A stretch of 64,000 nucleotides of DNA from Larsenimonas rhizosphaerae (lineage in GTDB: Bacteria; Pseudomonadota; Gammaproteobacteria; Pseudomonadales; Halomonadaceae): the NCBI RefSeq assembly GCF_023700005.1, contig NZ_JAMLJK010000001.1, positions 1,017,366 to 1,081,365 of the forward strand. Direction: 5' to 3'. Every line of letters starts with the position of its first letter. Position 1 is the first letter of the stretch. Shown in pieces: positions 9,723-17,750 of this stretch. The translations under genes were made by a program, and so were the position numbers. The notes beneath the pieces are model-generated. The model worked only from the letters and a program-made list of their open reading frames with translations, did no database searches and was not told the origin of the DNA.

Positions 9723-9816
9723 GGTGCTTGAGTCTTTCCCGTGAATGCGATGTGATAAGGCAATTGGTCTGACACAAGGGCCATTGTTGCATCCCTCTTA
9801 CTGCGAAGGACATACC

Positions 9817-10902
9817 ATGTCGACGTCTGTCACCCGGTCGGTAGAGAGCATTCAAAAGATGCCCGAGCCGCGTTTTCTTGCCAGTGATAATACTTCGGGA
9901 ATTTGTCCTGAAGCGCTCGCCTGGTTCCTGAAGGCCAACGAGCAGGATGATCTGGCCTATGGCAATGATGAGTGGACTCATCGTGCCGCAGACCAGTTTC
10001 GAACCCTGTTCGATACGGATTGCGATGTGTTTTTTGCATTCAACGGAACAGCGGCCAATTCCCTGTCTCTGGCGGCCCTGTGTCAGTCATATCACAGTGT
10101 AATCTGTCATGAGCTGGCCCACATCGAAACCGATGAGTGTGGTGGTCCCGAATTCTTTTCCAATGGCTCCAAGCTGTTGAGCGTGCCAGGCATCAACGGC
10201 AAGTTGACGCCCGAGGGGATCCGTGAAGTTGTGACGCGACGCAACGATATTCACTACCCGCGCCCGCGTGTCATTTCCCTGACGCAATCCACCGAAGTAG
10301 GAACGGTCTATTCGCTGAATGAGCTCCGGGCAATACGGGAAGTGGCTCGAGAATTCGATCTTCGCATTCATATGGATGGCGCGCGTTTTGCCAATGCCTG
10401 TGCGTCCCTTGGCGTGACTCCGGCAGAGTTGACCTGGCAGTCCGGTGTGGACGTACTGTGTTTTTCCGGCACCAAGAATGGCCTGGCCCTGGGAGAGGCG
10501 ATCCTGTTTTTCGATCATCGACTTTCCGAGGATTTTGCTTATCGCTGCAAGCAGGCAGGTCAGCTGGCGTCCAAGATGCGCTACATCTCGGCCCCCTGGC
10601 TTGGTCTGCTTGAAAATGATGTATGGCTTTCCAATGCCGCCCACGCCAATGCCATGGCGACTCGACTGGCCGAGGGGGTGAAAGGGCTCTCCGGCGTCGA
10701 TCTGATGTTCCCCGTGCAGGCGAATGCGGTCTTTATTGAGCTGCCTGACGAGGTGCAGGGGCGGCTCAGGGAGCAGGGCTGGAGTTTTTACACCTTCATT
10801 GGAAAAGGCGGTGTTCGTTTCGTCTGTTCCTGGAATACTTCCGCAGCTCTTGTGGATCGATTGATTGATGATATTCGTAACGCCTTGAAAACACGGGTAT
10901 GA
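9817..10902 (+). CDS. ltaE: Low-specificity L-threonine aldolase
   Basis: PLP enzyme cleaving L-threonine/L-allo-threonine to glycine and acetaldehyde. The 361-residue protein follows the pseudomonad low-specificity enzyme: FAFNGTAANSLSLAALCQSY, HMDGARFANAC with the Asp that contacts the PLP ring nitrogen, and Lys220 in CFSGTKNGLALGEAI as the Schiff-base lysine. The frame opens upstream at 9745, but ATG 9817 has GAAGGA at the right distance and gives the family length. Monocistronic between a divergent hydrolase-like gene and a terminator. Confidence 0.93.
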   Translation: MSTSVTRSVESIQKMPEPRFLASDNTSGICPEALAWFLKANEQDDLAYGNDEWTHRAADQFRTLFDTDCDVFFAFNGTAANSLSLAALCQSYHSVICHELAHIETDECGGPEFFSNGSKLLSVPGINGKLTPEGIREVVTRRNDIHYPRPRVISLTQSTEVGTVYSLNELRAIREVAREFDLRIHMDGARFANACASLGVTPAELTWQSGVDVLCFSGTKNGLALGEAILFFDHRLSEDFAYRCKQAGQLASKMRYISAPWLGLLENDVWLSNAAHANAMATRLAEGVKGLSGVDLMFPVQANAVFIELPDEVQGRLREQGWSFYTFIGKGGVRFVCSWNTSAALVDRLIDDIRNALKTRV

Positions 10903-10920
10903 CGCGCCCTTGATCCAAAC

Positions 10921-10951
10921 GCCCCGGCCTTGTGTGCCGGGGCTTTTTTTA
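10921..10951 (+). terminator. Rho-independent terminator after ltaE
   Basis: GCCCCGGC, a TTGTGT loop region, GCCGGGGC, then seven T. It begins about 20 bases after the ltaE stop. Confidence 0.9.
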
Positions 10952-11112
10952 TGGGACACATGGAAGCTGAATCTTTTTCATCTTCCCGTGCGCCGGTTTG
11001 GCGTTAAGTTGAGTCTACGCTCATAAAAACAATTACCTGGCGCAATGGTCAGTTCGACCATTCATTTTCCCAGTGCAAGCCACGTTTCCGGCATCGCCCC
11101 AGGAGGCTCCCC

Positions 11113-13035
11113 ATGAGTATCTTCGATCATGTCCAGCACCGTTATCAGCGGACTCGTCAGGAAGAGATGAGTCTTCAGGAATATCTCGAGTTGTGCCGTA
11201 CTGATCCGAAAGCCTACGCATCGGCCTCCGAGCGTATGCTTGAGGCCATCGGTGAGCCTCGAACGATCGACACTGCCAAGGATCCCGCGCTATCGCGAAT
11301 CTTCTCCAACAAGATCATTCGGCGCTATCCCGCCTTCGAGGAGTTCTATGGCATGGAGGATGCCATCGAGCAGATGGTGTCCTATTTCCGCCATGCCGCT
11401 CAGGGGCTTGAGGAGCGCAAGCAGGTGCTTTACCTGCTGGGGCCGGTGGGCGGTGGCAAATCATCGCTGGCCGAGCGTCTGAAGGCCCTGATCGAGCAGA
11501 TTCCCTTTTATGCCGTCAAGGACTCGCCGGTGTATGAGTCTCCGCTGGGGCTATTTTCGGCGGAGGAGGACGGCGAGGTGCTCGAGAAGGAGTACGGCAT
11601 TCCAAAGCGTTATATGCGTTCGGTCATGTCACCCTGGGCTGCGAAAAGGCTCAAGGAATATGGCGGGGATATTTCGAAGTTCCGGGTCGTCAAGCTTTAT
11701 CCGTCTCGCCTGAATCAGGTGGCCGTTTCGAAAACCGAGCCGGGGGATGACAATAATCAGGATATCTCGGCGCTGGTCGGCAAGGTGGATATTCGCAAGC
11801 TCGAGATGTACTCCCAGGATGATCCGGATGCCTACAGTTTTTCTGGCGGATTGTGCAAGGCCAATCAGGGGCTGATGGAATTTGTCGAGATGTTCAAGGC
11901 GCCCCTCAAGGTGCTCCATCCCTTGCTGACGGCCACACAGGAAGGCAATTACAACCCGACCGAAGGGATGGGGGCCATCCCCTTTGATGGGGTGTTGCTG
12001 GCACACTCGAATGAATCCGAGTGGCAGCAGTTCAGAAACAATCGCAACAACGAGGCATTTCTCGATCGGGTGTATATCGTCAAGGTGCCGTACTCTCTGC
12101 GCGTATCCGAGGAAATGAAAATCTACGAGAAACTGCTGGAGCATTCTTCACTGGATGAATCTCCCTGTGCGCCGGATACGCTTCGCATGCTGGCTCAGTT
12201 TTCGGTGTTGTCTCGTTTGAAGGAGCCTGAAAACTCCAGTATCTACTCCAAGATGCGCATCTATGATGGCGAAAATCTCAAGGATACCGACCCGAGGGCC
12301 AAGTCGATTCAGGAGTATCGGGACAATGCTGGCGTGGATGAGGGCATGAGCGGTCTATCCACCCGGTTTGCCTTCAAGATTCTGTCGCGTGTTTTCAACT
12401 TTGACAGCACTGAAGTGGCGGCCAATCCAGTACATCTGTTGTATGTACTGGAGCAGAGCATCGAGCAGGAGCAGTTGCCCAGAGACGTTCATGATCGTTA
12501 TCTGCGCTTTATCAAGGAGTTTCTGGCTCCGAGATATGTCGAGTTCATCGGCAAGGAAATCCAGACTGCCTATCTGGAATCCTACAGTGAATATGGGCAG
12601 AACATCTTTGATCGGTATGTCACCTATGCCGATTTCTGGATTCAGGATCAGGAGTATCGTGATCCTGAAACCGGGGAGCTGTTTGACCGCCAGTCATTGA
12701 ATGATGAGCTCGAGAAGATCGAGAAGCCGGCCGGTATTTCCAATCCCAAGGATTTTCGTCATGAAGTGGTCAATTTCGTGCTGCGTGCGCGGGCGCAGCA
12801 CAATGGCCACAACCCAAGCTGGCAGTCATATGAAAAGCTCAAGGGGGTCATCGAGCACAAGATGTTTGCCAATACCGAGGAACTGTTGCCGGTGATTTCC
12901 TTCAATGCCAAGGCATCGTCTTCCGATGCCAGAAAGCATGAGGATTTCGTGAATCGCATGCAGGCGCGAGGTTATACCGAGAAGCAGGTACGGCTGTTGT
13001 CCGAGTGGTATCTGCGGGTGCGTAAATCCCAGTAA
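11113..13035 (+). CDS. prkA: PrkA-family serine protein kinase (YeaG)
   Basis: 640-residue cytoplasmic protein with an N-terminal AAA-type ATPase part and a C-terminal PrkA kinase domain. The Walker A is LLGPVGGGKSSL with Lys116; the family signatures ILGLV-type central region and SFNAKASSSDARKHEDFV near the end are present. In enterobacteria YeaG with YeaH acts in nitrogen starvation and stationary phase; the substrate is poorly known. Start: AGGAGGCTCCCC-ATG. First gene of an operon with yeaH and spoVR/ycgB, the usual trio in gammaproteobacteria. Confidence 0.95.
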   Translation: MSIFDHVQHRYQRTRQEEMSLQEYLELCRTDPKAYASASERMLEAIGEPRTIDTAKDPALSRIFSNKIIRRYPAFEEFYGMEDAIEQMVSYFRHAAQGLEERKQVLYLLGPVGGGKSSLAERLKALIEQIPFYAVKDSPVYESPLGLFSAEEDGEVLEKEYGIPKRYMRSVMSPWAAKRLKEYGGDISKFRVVKLYPSRLNQVAVSKTEPGDDNNQDISALVGKVDIRKLEMYSQDDPDAYSFSGGLCKANQGLMEFVEMFKAPLKVLHPLLTATQEGNYNPTEGMGAIPFDGVLLAHSNESEWQQFRNNRNNEAFLDRVYIVKVPYSLRVSEEMKIYEKLLEHSSLDESPCAPDTLRMLAQFSVLSRLKEPENSSIYSKMRIYDGENLKDTDPRAKSIQEYRDNAGVDEGMSGLSTRFAFKILSRVFNFDSTEVAANPVHLLYVLEQSIEQEQLPRDVHDRYLRFIKEFLAPRYVEFIGKEIQTAYLESYSEYGQNIFDRYVTYADFWIQDQEYRDPETGELFDRQSLNDELEKIEKPAGISNPKDFRHEVVNFVLRARAQHNGHNPSWQSYEKLKGVIEHKMFANTEELLPVISFNAKASSSDARKHEDFVNRMQARGYTEKQVRLLSEWYLRVRKSQ

Positions 13036-13124
13036 TCCGGAGATGCGATCCGATGTTCCTGACTGCTGCCACTTCGCAGTGGCAGCACTATCAGCAGCCA
13101 TGAGCTGGCTGTCAGGGAGTGGCC

Positions 13125-14411
13125 ATGAGTTATTTTATCGACCGCCGTGCCAATGGGCGTCACAAGAGTGCAATCAACCGACAGCGGTTTCTTCAACGCT
13201 ATCGCAAGCATATCAAGCGTGCGGTAGAGGACTCCGTCAATCAGCGCTCGATTACCGATATGAAGCGCGGCGAAAAGATCACCATTCCGGACCGGGATAT
13301 TTCCGAGCCGGTATTTCGCCACGGTCGCGGTGGAGAGAATACGGTTGTAAGTCCGGGAAATCGCGAGTTCACCGAGGGGGACCGGATTCGGCGTCCGAGC
13401 GGGGGTGGTAGCGGTGGTGATGGCAGTGGTGAGGGGGCGGCCTCCAATCAGGGAGACGGCGTCGACGAATTTGCCTTTACCCTGACGCAGGAGGAATTTC
13501 TCGATTTTGTCTTCGATGGGCTGGAGTTGCCTCATCTGGAGCGCAAGCAGCTGGTGGATATTGATGAAGTGCGCCCCGTGCGGGCGGGTATCTCGCGAGA
13601 CGGTATTCCGGCGCGCATGAACGTGGTGCGGTCCATGCGCGAGGCCTATGCACGACGTATTGCCATGCGTGCCCCGCTCAAGCGTGCCTTGAAGGAAGCA
13701 GAAGCGTTACTGGAGCTGGAGCGCGAGAAGGATCCGGTGCTCAGGAATCCGGCGCGCATCGCCGAGCTTGAGGAGGAGATTCAGCGACTGGAAAAGCGTA
13801 TCGCCGGGGTGCCTTATATCGACACCTACGACCTGCGTTACAACAACATGGCCAACCAGCCGATGCCGTCCAACAAGGCGGTCATGTTTTGTGTCATGGA
13901 TGTCTCCGGGTCGATGACGCAGGCGCACAAGGACATTGCCAAGCGATTTTTTCTGCTGTTGTATCTGTTTCTGGAGCGAAACTATGAGCGGATCGAGCTG
14001 GTGTTCATCCGTCACCACACGGCGGCGAAGGAGGTCGATGAGCAGGAGTTCTTCTACTCGCGCGAGACCGGCGGCACGATTGTGTCCAGTGCCCTCAATC
14101 TGCTGGATGAAGTGATCGAGGCACGTTATCCGCCAGGCCAGTGGAACCTTTATGTGGCACAGGCCAGTGATGGTGATAACTGGGATGATGATTCGACCAC
14201 CTGTCGTCAGCTGCTGACTGACAGACTGATGCAGCGACTTCAGTACTTTGCCTATGTAGAGATCACTCCGCATGCCCATCAGGCGCTATGGGACGAATAT
14301 AAAAAGGTTGAAGACGCCTTTCCTGGCCGATTTGCGATGGAGCAGATCGTCGAGGCCGGAGATATCTATTCCGTTTTCAGAGAGCTGTTTCGTCATCGCG
14401 AAGCGGTCTAG
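13125..14411 (+). CDS. yeaH: YeaH/YhbH family protein (DUF444)
   Basis: 428 residues. The N-terminus [16 protein letters not shown] and the glycine-rich linker around 90-105 are typical, followed by a von Willebrand A-like domain with the metal-site motif VMDVSGSM. Partner of the PrkA kinase upstream. GTG at 13119 is also in frame, but ATG 13125 gives the conserved N-terminus and has GGGAG upstream. The gap after prkA is about 90 bases, so the two are probably transcribed together. Molecular role unknown; stress survival is inferred from enterobacterial work. Confidence 0.93.
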   Translation: MSYFIDRRANGRHKSAINRQRFLQRYRKHIKRAVEDSVNQRSITDMKRGEKITIPDRDISEPVFRHGRGGENTVVSPGNREFTEGDRIRRPSGGGSGGDGSGEGAASNQGDGVDEFAFTLTQEEFLDFVFDGLELPHLERKQLVDIDEVRPVRAGISRDGIPARMNVVRSMREAYARRIAMRAPLKRALKEAEALLELEREKDPVLRNPARIAELEEEIQRLEKRIAGVPYIDTYDLRYNNMANQPMPSNKAVMFCVMDVSGSMTQAHKDIAKRFFLLLYLFLERNYERIELVFIRHHTAAKEVDEQEFFYSRETGGTIVSSALNLLDEVIEARYPPGQWNLYVAQASDGDNWDDDSTTCRQLLTDRLMQRLQYFAYVEITPHAHQALWDEYKKVEDAFPGRFAMEQIVEAGDIYSVFRELFRHREAV

Positions 14412-14420
14412 GGAGGAGCC

Positions 14421-15983
14421 ATGGTCGAGTCCACTGCCGATCGTCGGGATGTTGAGGGAATGGGGTCCGACTGGACCTTTGACACGCTGAACCATTTTGA
14501 GCAGGCCATCGCCCGCATTGCCGCGGAATACCGCCTGGATACCTACCCCAATCAGATCGAGGTCATTACCTCTGAGCAAATGATGGACGCCTATGCCAGC
14601 GTCGGTATGCCGGTGGGGTATCACCACTGGTCCTTCGGCAAACAGTTTCTGTCCGTGGAGCAGGCCTATCGCCGGGGGCGGATGGGGCTGGCATATGAGC
14701 TGGTCATCAATTCCAATCCCTGCATTGCCTACCTGATGGAAGAAAATACGCTCATGATGCAGATTCTGGTCATGGCGCATGCCTGTTATGGGCACAATTC
14801 CTTTTTCAAGGGCAATTACCTGTTTCGTACCTGGACCGATGCCACGGCCATCGTGGATTACCTGGTCTTTGCCAGGCGCTACGTCAGTCAGTGCGAGGAA
14901 AAGTATGGTGTGGACGCCGTAGAGCAACTGCTGGATGCCTGTCATGCCCTGCAGAACCATGGTGTGGACCGGTACAAGCGGCCATCGCCCATCTCTGCCG
15001 GAGATGAAATCAAGCGTCAGGAAGAGCGGGAAACCTATCTTCAGGCGCAGGTTAATGCGCTGTGGACCACCATCCCTCATTCGGCGCACGGAGAGAGCCA
15101 TTGTCCAGTGGGTGAGGGCGGTTCGCTGTCACCTGAGGGAGAGTTTCAGTTTCCATCGGAGCCTCAGGAAAACCTGCTGTACTTCATCGAGAAGAATGCG
15201 CCGCTGCTGGCCCCCTGGCAGCGTGAGGTGGTGCGTATCGTGCGCAAGATGGCACAGTACTTCTATCCGCAGCGCCAGACTCAGGTCATGAATGAAGGCT
15301 GGGCAACCTTTTGGCACTACACCATCATGAATCGGCTCTACGATGATGGTCTGATCGGCGAGGGCATCATCCTCGAGTTTCTTCAGTCCCATACTTCGGT
15401 GGTGGCGCAGCCGGCATTTGACAGTCCTTATTACAACGGCATCAATCCCTATGCGCTGGGGTTTGCAATGTTTACCGACATCAAGCGGATCTGTGAAGCG
15501 CCGACCGATGAGGATCGCTACTGGTTTCCGGAAATGGCCGGCAGTGACTGGCTGGATACCTTTCATTTTGCCATGGCCAATTTCAAGGACGAGTCCTTTG
15601 TACAGCAGTTTCTGTCCCCCAGGGTCATTCGTGAGCTGAAGCTGTTTGCCATTCTGGATGATGATCAGGACGAAATGATCGAGGTGGCGGCCATTCATGA
15701 TGATCGCGGCTATCGCCGGGTAAGAGAGGCACTGTCTGCCCAGTACTCATTAAGCCAGCGTGAGCCGAATATTCAGGTCTGGCAGGCGGATGTGCGTGGG
15801 GATCGGTCGCTGACCCTTCGTCATCAGGTGCACAAGCGTCGCCCACTGGATCATTCGGTGTACCCGGTGCTTCGCTATCTTCATCAGCTGTGGGGCTTTA
15901 CCGTCAAGCTTGATTCCATGGAGGACGATGAGGTGGTGCACCGTTATCAGTGGCCGCTGGCAGAAGAGGCCGGGTCGTCCTGA
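14421..15983 (+). CDS. spoVR: SpoVR/YcgB family protein
   Basis: 520-residue soluble protein of the SpoVR family. Recognisable features are ACYGHNSFFKGNYLFRTW, the tract MNEGWATFWHY (an H-x-E-like region reminiscent of metallopeptidases but not proven) and DSPYYNGINPYALG. Begins 9 bases after yeaH with GGGAGGAGCC before ATG, so it is translationally close. In enterobacteria it works with YeaG/YeaH, and SpoVR proteins affect envelope or spore-cortex processes. Biochemical activity is unknown. Confidence 0.94.
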   Translation: MVESTADRRDVEGMGSDWTFDTLNHFEQAIARIAAEYRLDTYPNQIEVITSEQMMDAYASVGMPVGYHHWSFGKQFLSVEQAYRRGRMGLAYELVINSNPCIAYLMEENTLMMQILVMAHACYGHNSFFKGNYLFRTWTDATAIVDYLVFARRYVSQCEEKYGVDAVEQLLDACHALQNHGVDRYKRPSPISAGDEIKRQEERETYLQAQVNALWTTIPHSAHGESHCPVGEGGSLSPEGEFQFPSEPQENLLYFIEKNAPLLAPWQREVVRIVRKMAQYFYPQRQTQVMNEGWATFWHYTIMNRLYDDGLIGEGIILEFLQSHTSVVAQPAFDSPYYNGINPYALGFAMFTDIKRICEAPTDEDRYWFPEMAGSDWLDTFHFAMANFKDESFVQQFLSPRVIRELKLFAILDDDQDEMIEVAAIHDDRGYRRVREALSAQYSLSQREPNIQVWQADVRGDRSLTLRHQVHKRRPLDHSVYPVLRYLHQLWGFTVKLDSMEDDEVVHRYQWPLAEEAGSS

Positions 15984-16002
15984 TCATGACGCAGCTTTTT
16001 CA

Positions 16003-16028
16003 GGGCAGCATGGGCTGCCTTTTTTTAT
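16003..16028 (+). terminator. Rho-independent terminator after spoVR
   Basis: GGCAGC-ATGG-GCTGCC stem-loop followed by seven or eight T, closing the prkA-yeaH-spoVR operon. Confidence 0.88.
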
Positions 16029-16120
16029 TGGCATACAGTCTGCGTGCACCAGGAGTGCATTTGCGCGTTGGCATTTGTGCGCCGACTCCCTAGAATCCGC
16101 GGTGATTTCACGGTGAGGTA

Positions 16121-16975
16121 GTGGGTGTGGCCAGACTAATCATGCAGTTGTTTCGGATGGGTGGTATTGGGATTGTCTTTGCGCTGGTGCTGGGAGGGTT
16201 ATGGTTCTTTCAGGCGCGTGATCGTTGGGATGCCTTGAGCTGGGAAGGCATGCCGCACGCTCAGGTGTGGTACGACTGGCATACGCTTAATCGGCCATTG
16301 ACCAATCATGGCTATCTGGTGGGCTGGTCAGACCTGCGAGGCAATCCATTGTGGGTGACTTATCGGCTGCACAGGGTTAAAAATCCTGACAGCGACCCGC
16401 GTCCAAGGGGGTTTCGCAGTGACTGGCGATCACTATGGCCAATCGATAGCGACGACTATACCCGTTCCGGGTATGACCGGGGGCATATGGCACCGAACTA
16501 TGCGATGTCAGTGGTGCATGGGCGCCAGGCCCAGCTGGATACCTTTTTGATGACGAATGTATCGCCTCAGCGCCCTGATCTTAATCGCAAGGCGTGGCAA
16601 CGACTGGAAGAGGTGGTGATCGATCATTTTGTACGCCGGTTTGGCACGGTATGGGTCACGACCGGCCCGATTTTCGACAGTCGTATTACACGAATGGCGT
16701 CGCTGATCGAGGTGCCCGATGCATTTTACAAGATTTTGATTGTGCCGGGCTCGGTAGGTAATCCACCAAAGGCGCTGGCCTTTATTCTGCCTCAGACTGT
16801 CAAGGGAAATGAGCCTCTGGACCGCTTTGTTGTATCGATTGATGAAGTGGAGCGTCGTACCGGTCTGGACTTCTTCAGTGATTTGCCGGACGCCATCGAA
16901 GTGCCGCTGGAAGGGAGTGTCAATCCTGGGCCCTGGCACCTGGATAGTGTCGCGAGAACGCCTTCTCGTTATTGA
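16121..16975 (+). CDS. DNA/RNA non-specific endonuclease (NUC family), membrane-anchored or secreted
   Basis: Serratia/EndoG-type betabetaalpha-metal nuclease of about 284 residues. The active-site motif YDRGHMAPN carries the general-base His122, followed downstream by the metal-ligand region MTNVSPQRPDLNRKAW. A hydrophobic helix near residues 10-30 (GGIGIVFALVLGGLWFF) with flanking Arg suggests a signal anchor, so the nuclease domain probably lies outside the cytoplasm. The first codon is GTG at 16121 or, better spaced from GAGG, GTG at 16127. Likely roles are nutrient scavenging or envelope DNA degradation. No immunity partner is adjacent. Confidence 0.9.
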   Translation: MGVARLIMQLFRMGGIGIVFALVLGGLWFFQARDRWDALSWEGMPHAQVWYDWHTLNRPLTNHGYLVGWSDLRGNPLWVTYRLHRVKNPDSDPRPRGFRSDWRSLWPIDSDDYTRSGYDRGHMAPNYAMSVVHGRQAQLDTFLMTNVSPQRPDLNRKAWQRLEEVVIDHFVRRFGTVWVTTGPIFDSRITRMASLIEVPDAFYKILIVPGSVGNPPKALAFILPQTVKGNEPLDRFVVSIDEVERRTGLDFFSDLPDAIEVPLEGSVNPGPWHLDSVARTPSRY

Positions 16976-17188
16976 TCATCCCGGCATGTGCGCTGTGCAG
17001 TGGCCGAGTACCGGATCTGTGCGGCGTGCTCGTGGAGGCATGATACAGATAAGATTACGTTGGTTTGTAAAGAGGTGTCTGCTGGGGCAGGAATACTGCT
17101 TTGAAAACAGGGATTACAGTGAGACTGTTGATTCAGAAAAGTCAGAAAAGATTGTTCAGAAGAAATTCTGGGGGGGGGAGTCTTTAAA
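16976..17188. other. Non-coding stretch before the tRNA-Leu array, with a run of nine G
   Basis: I find no gene here. At 17170-17178 there is a nine-base G run about ten bases from the 3' end of the nearest tRNA. Read on the minus strand the region is downstream of the tRNA-Leu array and holds a weak hairpin, CAGAA-TTTC-TTCTG, that could help end transcription. Confidence 0.4.
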
Positions 17189-17275
17189 TGGTGCCCGGAA
17201 GAGGACTTGAACCTCCACGACCATGCGGTCACTAGCACCTGAAGCTAGCGCGTCTACCAATTCCGCCATCCGGGC
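17189..17275 (-). tRNA. tRNA-Leu (anticodon CAG), distal copy
   Basis: 87 bases with a long variable arm and encoded CCA. Acceptor GCCCGGA/TCCGGGC and anticodon stem CTAGC with loop TTCAGGT. Last gene of a three-copy minus-strand array. Confidence 0.97.
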
Positions 17276-17330
17276 CTTTCCAGCTATCTGCTCTACACGA
17301 GCCTTGCTTACTATCCAGAATTCTTGCAAA

Positions 17331-17417
17331 TGGTGCCCGGGAGAGGACTTGAACCTCCACGACCATGCGGTCACTAGCACCTGAAGCTAGCGCGTCTACC
17401 AATTCCGCCACCCGGGC
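17331..17417 (-). tRNA. tRNA-Leu (anticodon CAG), middle copy
   Basis: As the flanking copies, but the last acceptor pair is G-C (GCCCGGG/CCCGGGC) instead of A-T. This is a compensated double change that keeps the stem. Confidence 0.97.
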
Positions 17418-17486
17418 CTTGCGCATTTTCGAACGCATCAAAAATGAATTCCGTGATGTCTCTTTACATGCAATGCAATATAAAGA

Positions 17487-17573
17487 TGGTGCCCGGAAGA
17501 GGACTTGAACCTCCACGACCATGCGGTCACTAGCACCTGAAGCTAGCGCGTCTACCAATTCCGCCATCCGGGC
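17487..17573 (-). tRNA. tRNA-Leu (anticodon CAG), promoter-proximal copy
   Basis: Identical in stems to the distal copy, 87 bases with encoded CCA. First transcribed member, 11 bases from the -10 element. Confidence 0.97.
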
Positions 17574-17584
17574 AATTGCGGCGT

Positions 17585-17612
17585 ATCATACGGATTTTTT
17601 TGCATCACGCAA
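17585..17612 (-). promoter_or_regulatory. Promoter of the tRNA-Leu array
   Basis: Read on the minus strand: TTGCGT, 16-base spacer containing seven A, TATGAT, then a GC-rich discriminator (ACGCCGC) and the first tRNA. Good match for a stable-RNA sigma70 promoter. Confidence 0.7.
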
Positions 17613-17750
17613 GCCCCTTTTGGTCTCTTGAATATAAATGGTGCTTGGGTCGGCTGTTCAGGGCGGCTATACTGGCGGTATGTCAAATATCACATCCTCT
17701 TTTCGCCGCGTTCTCTGCTCCGTTTTATCTTTCCAACAAGGAAACCATTA

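Noticed and set aside
10087-10959. 290-codon reverse ORF opposite ltaE
   Set aside because: Antisense to conserved coding sequence and runs through the ltaE terminator.
17156-17567. Reverse-strand ORFs with a repeated 'MVVEVQVLFRAP'-type segment
   Set aside because: These are translations of the three tRNA-Leu genes; the apparent protein repeat is tRNA sequence.
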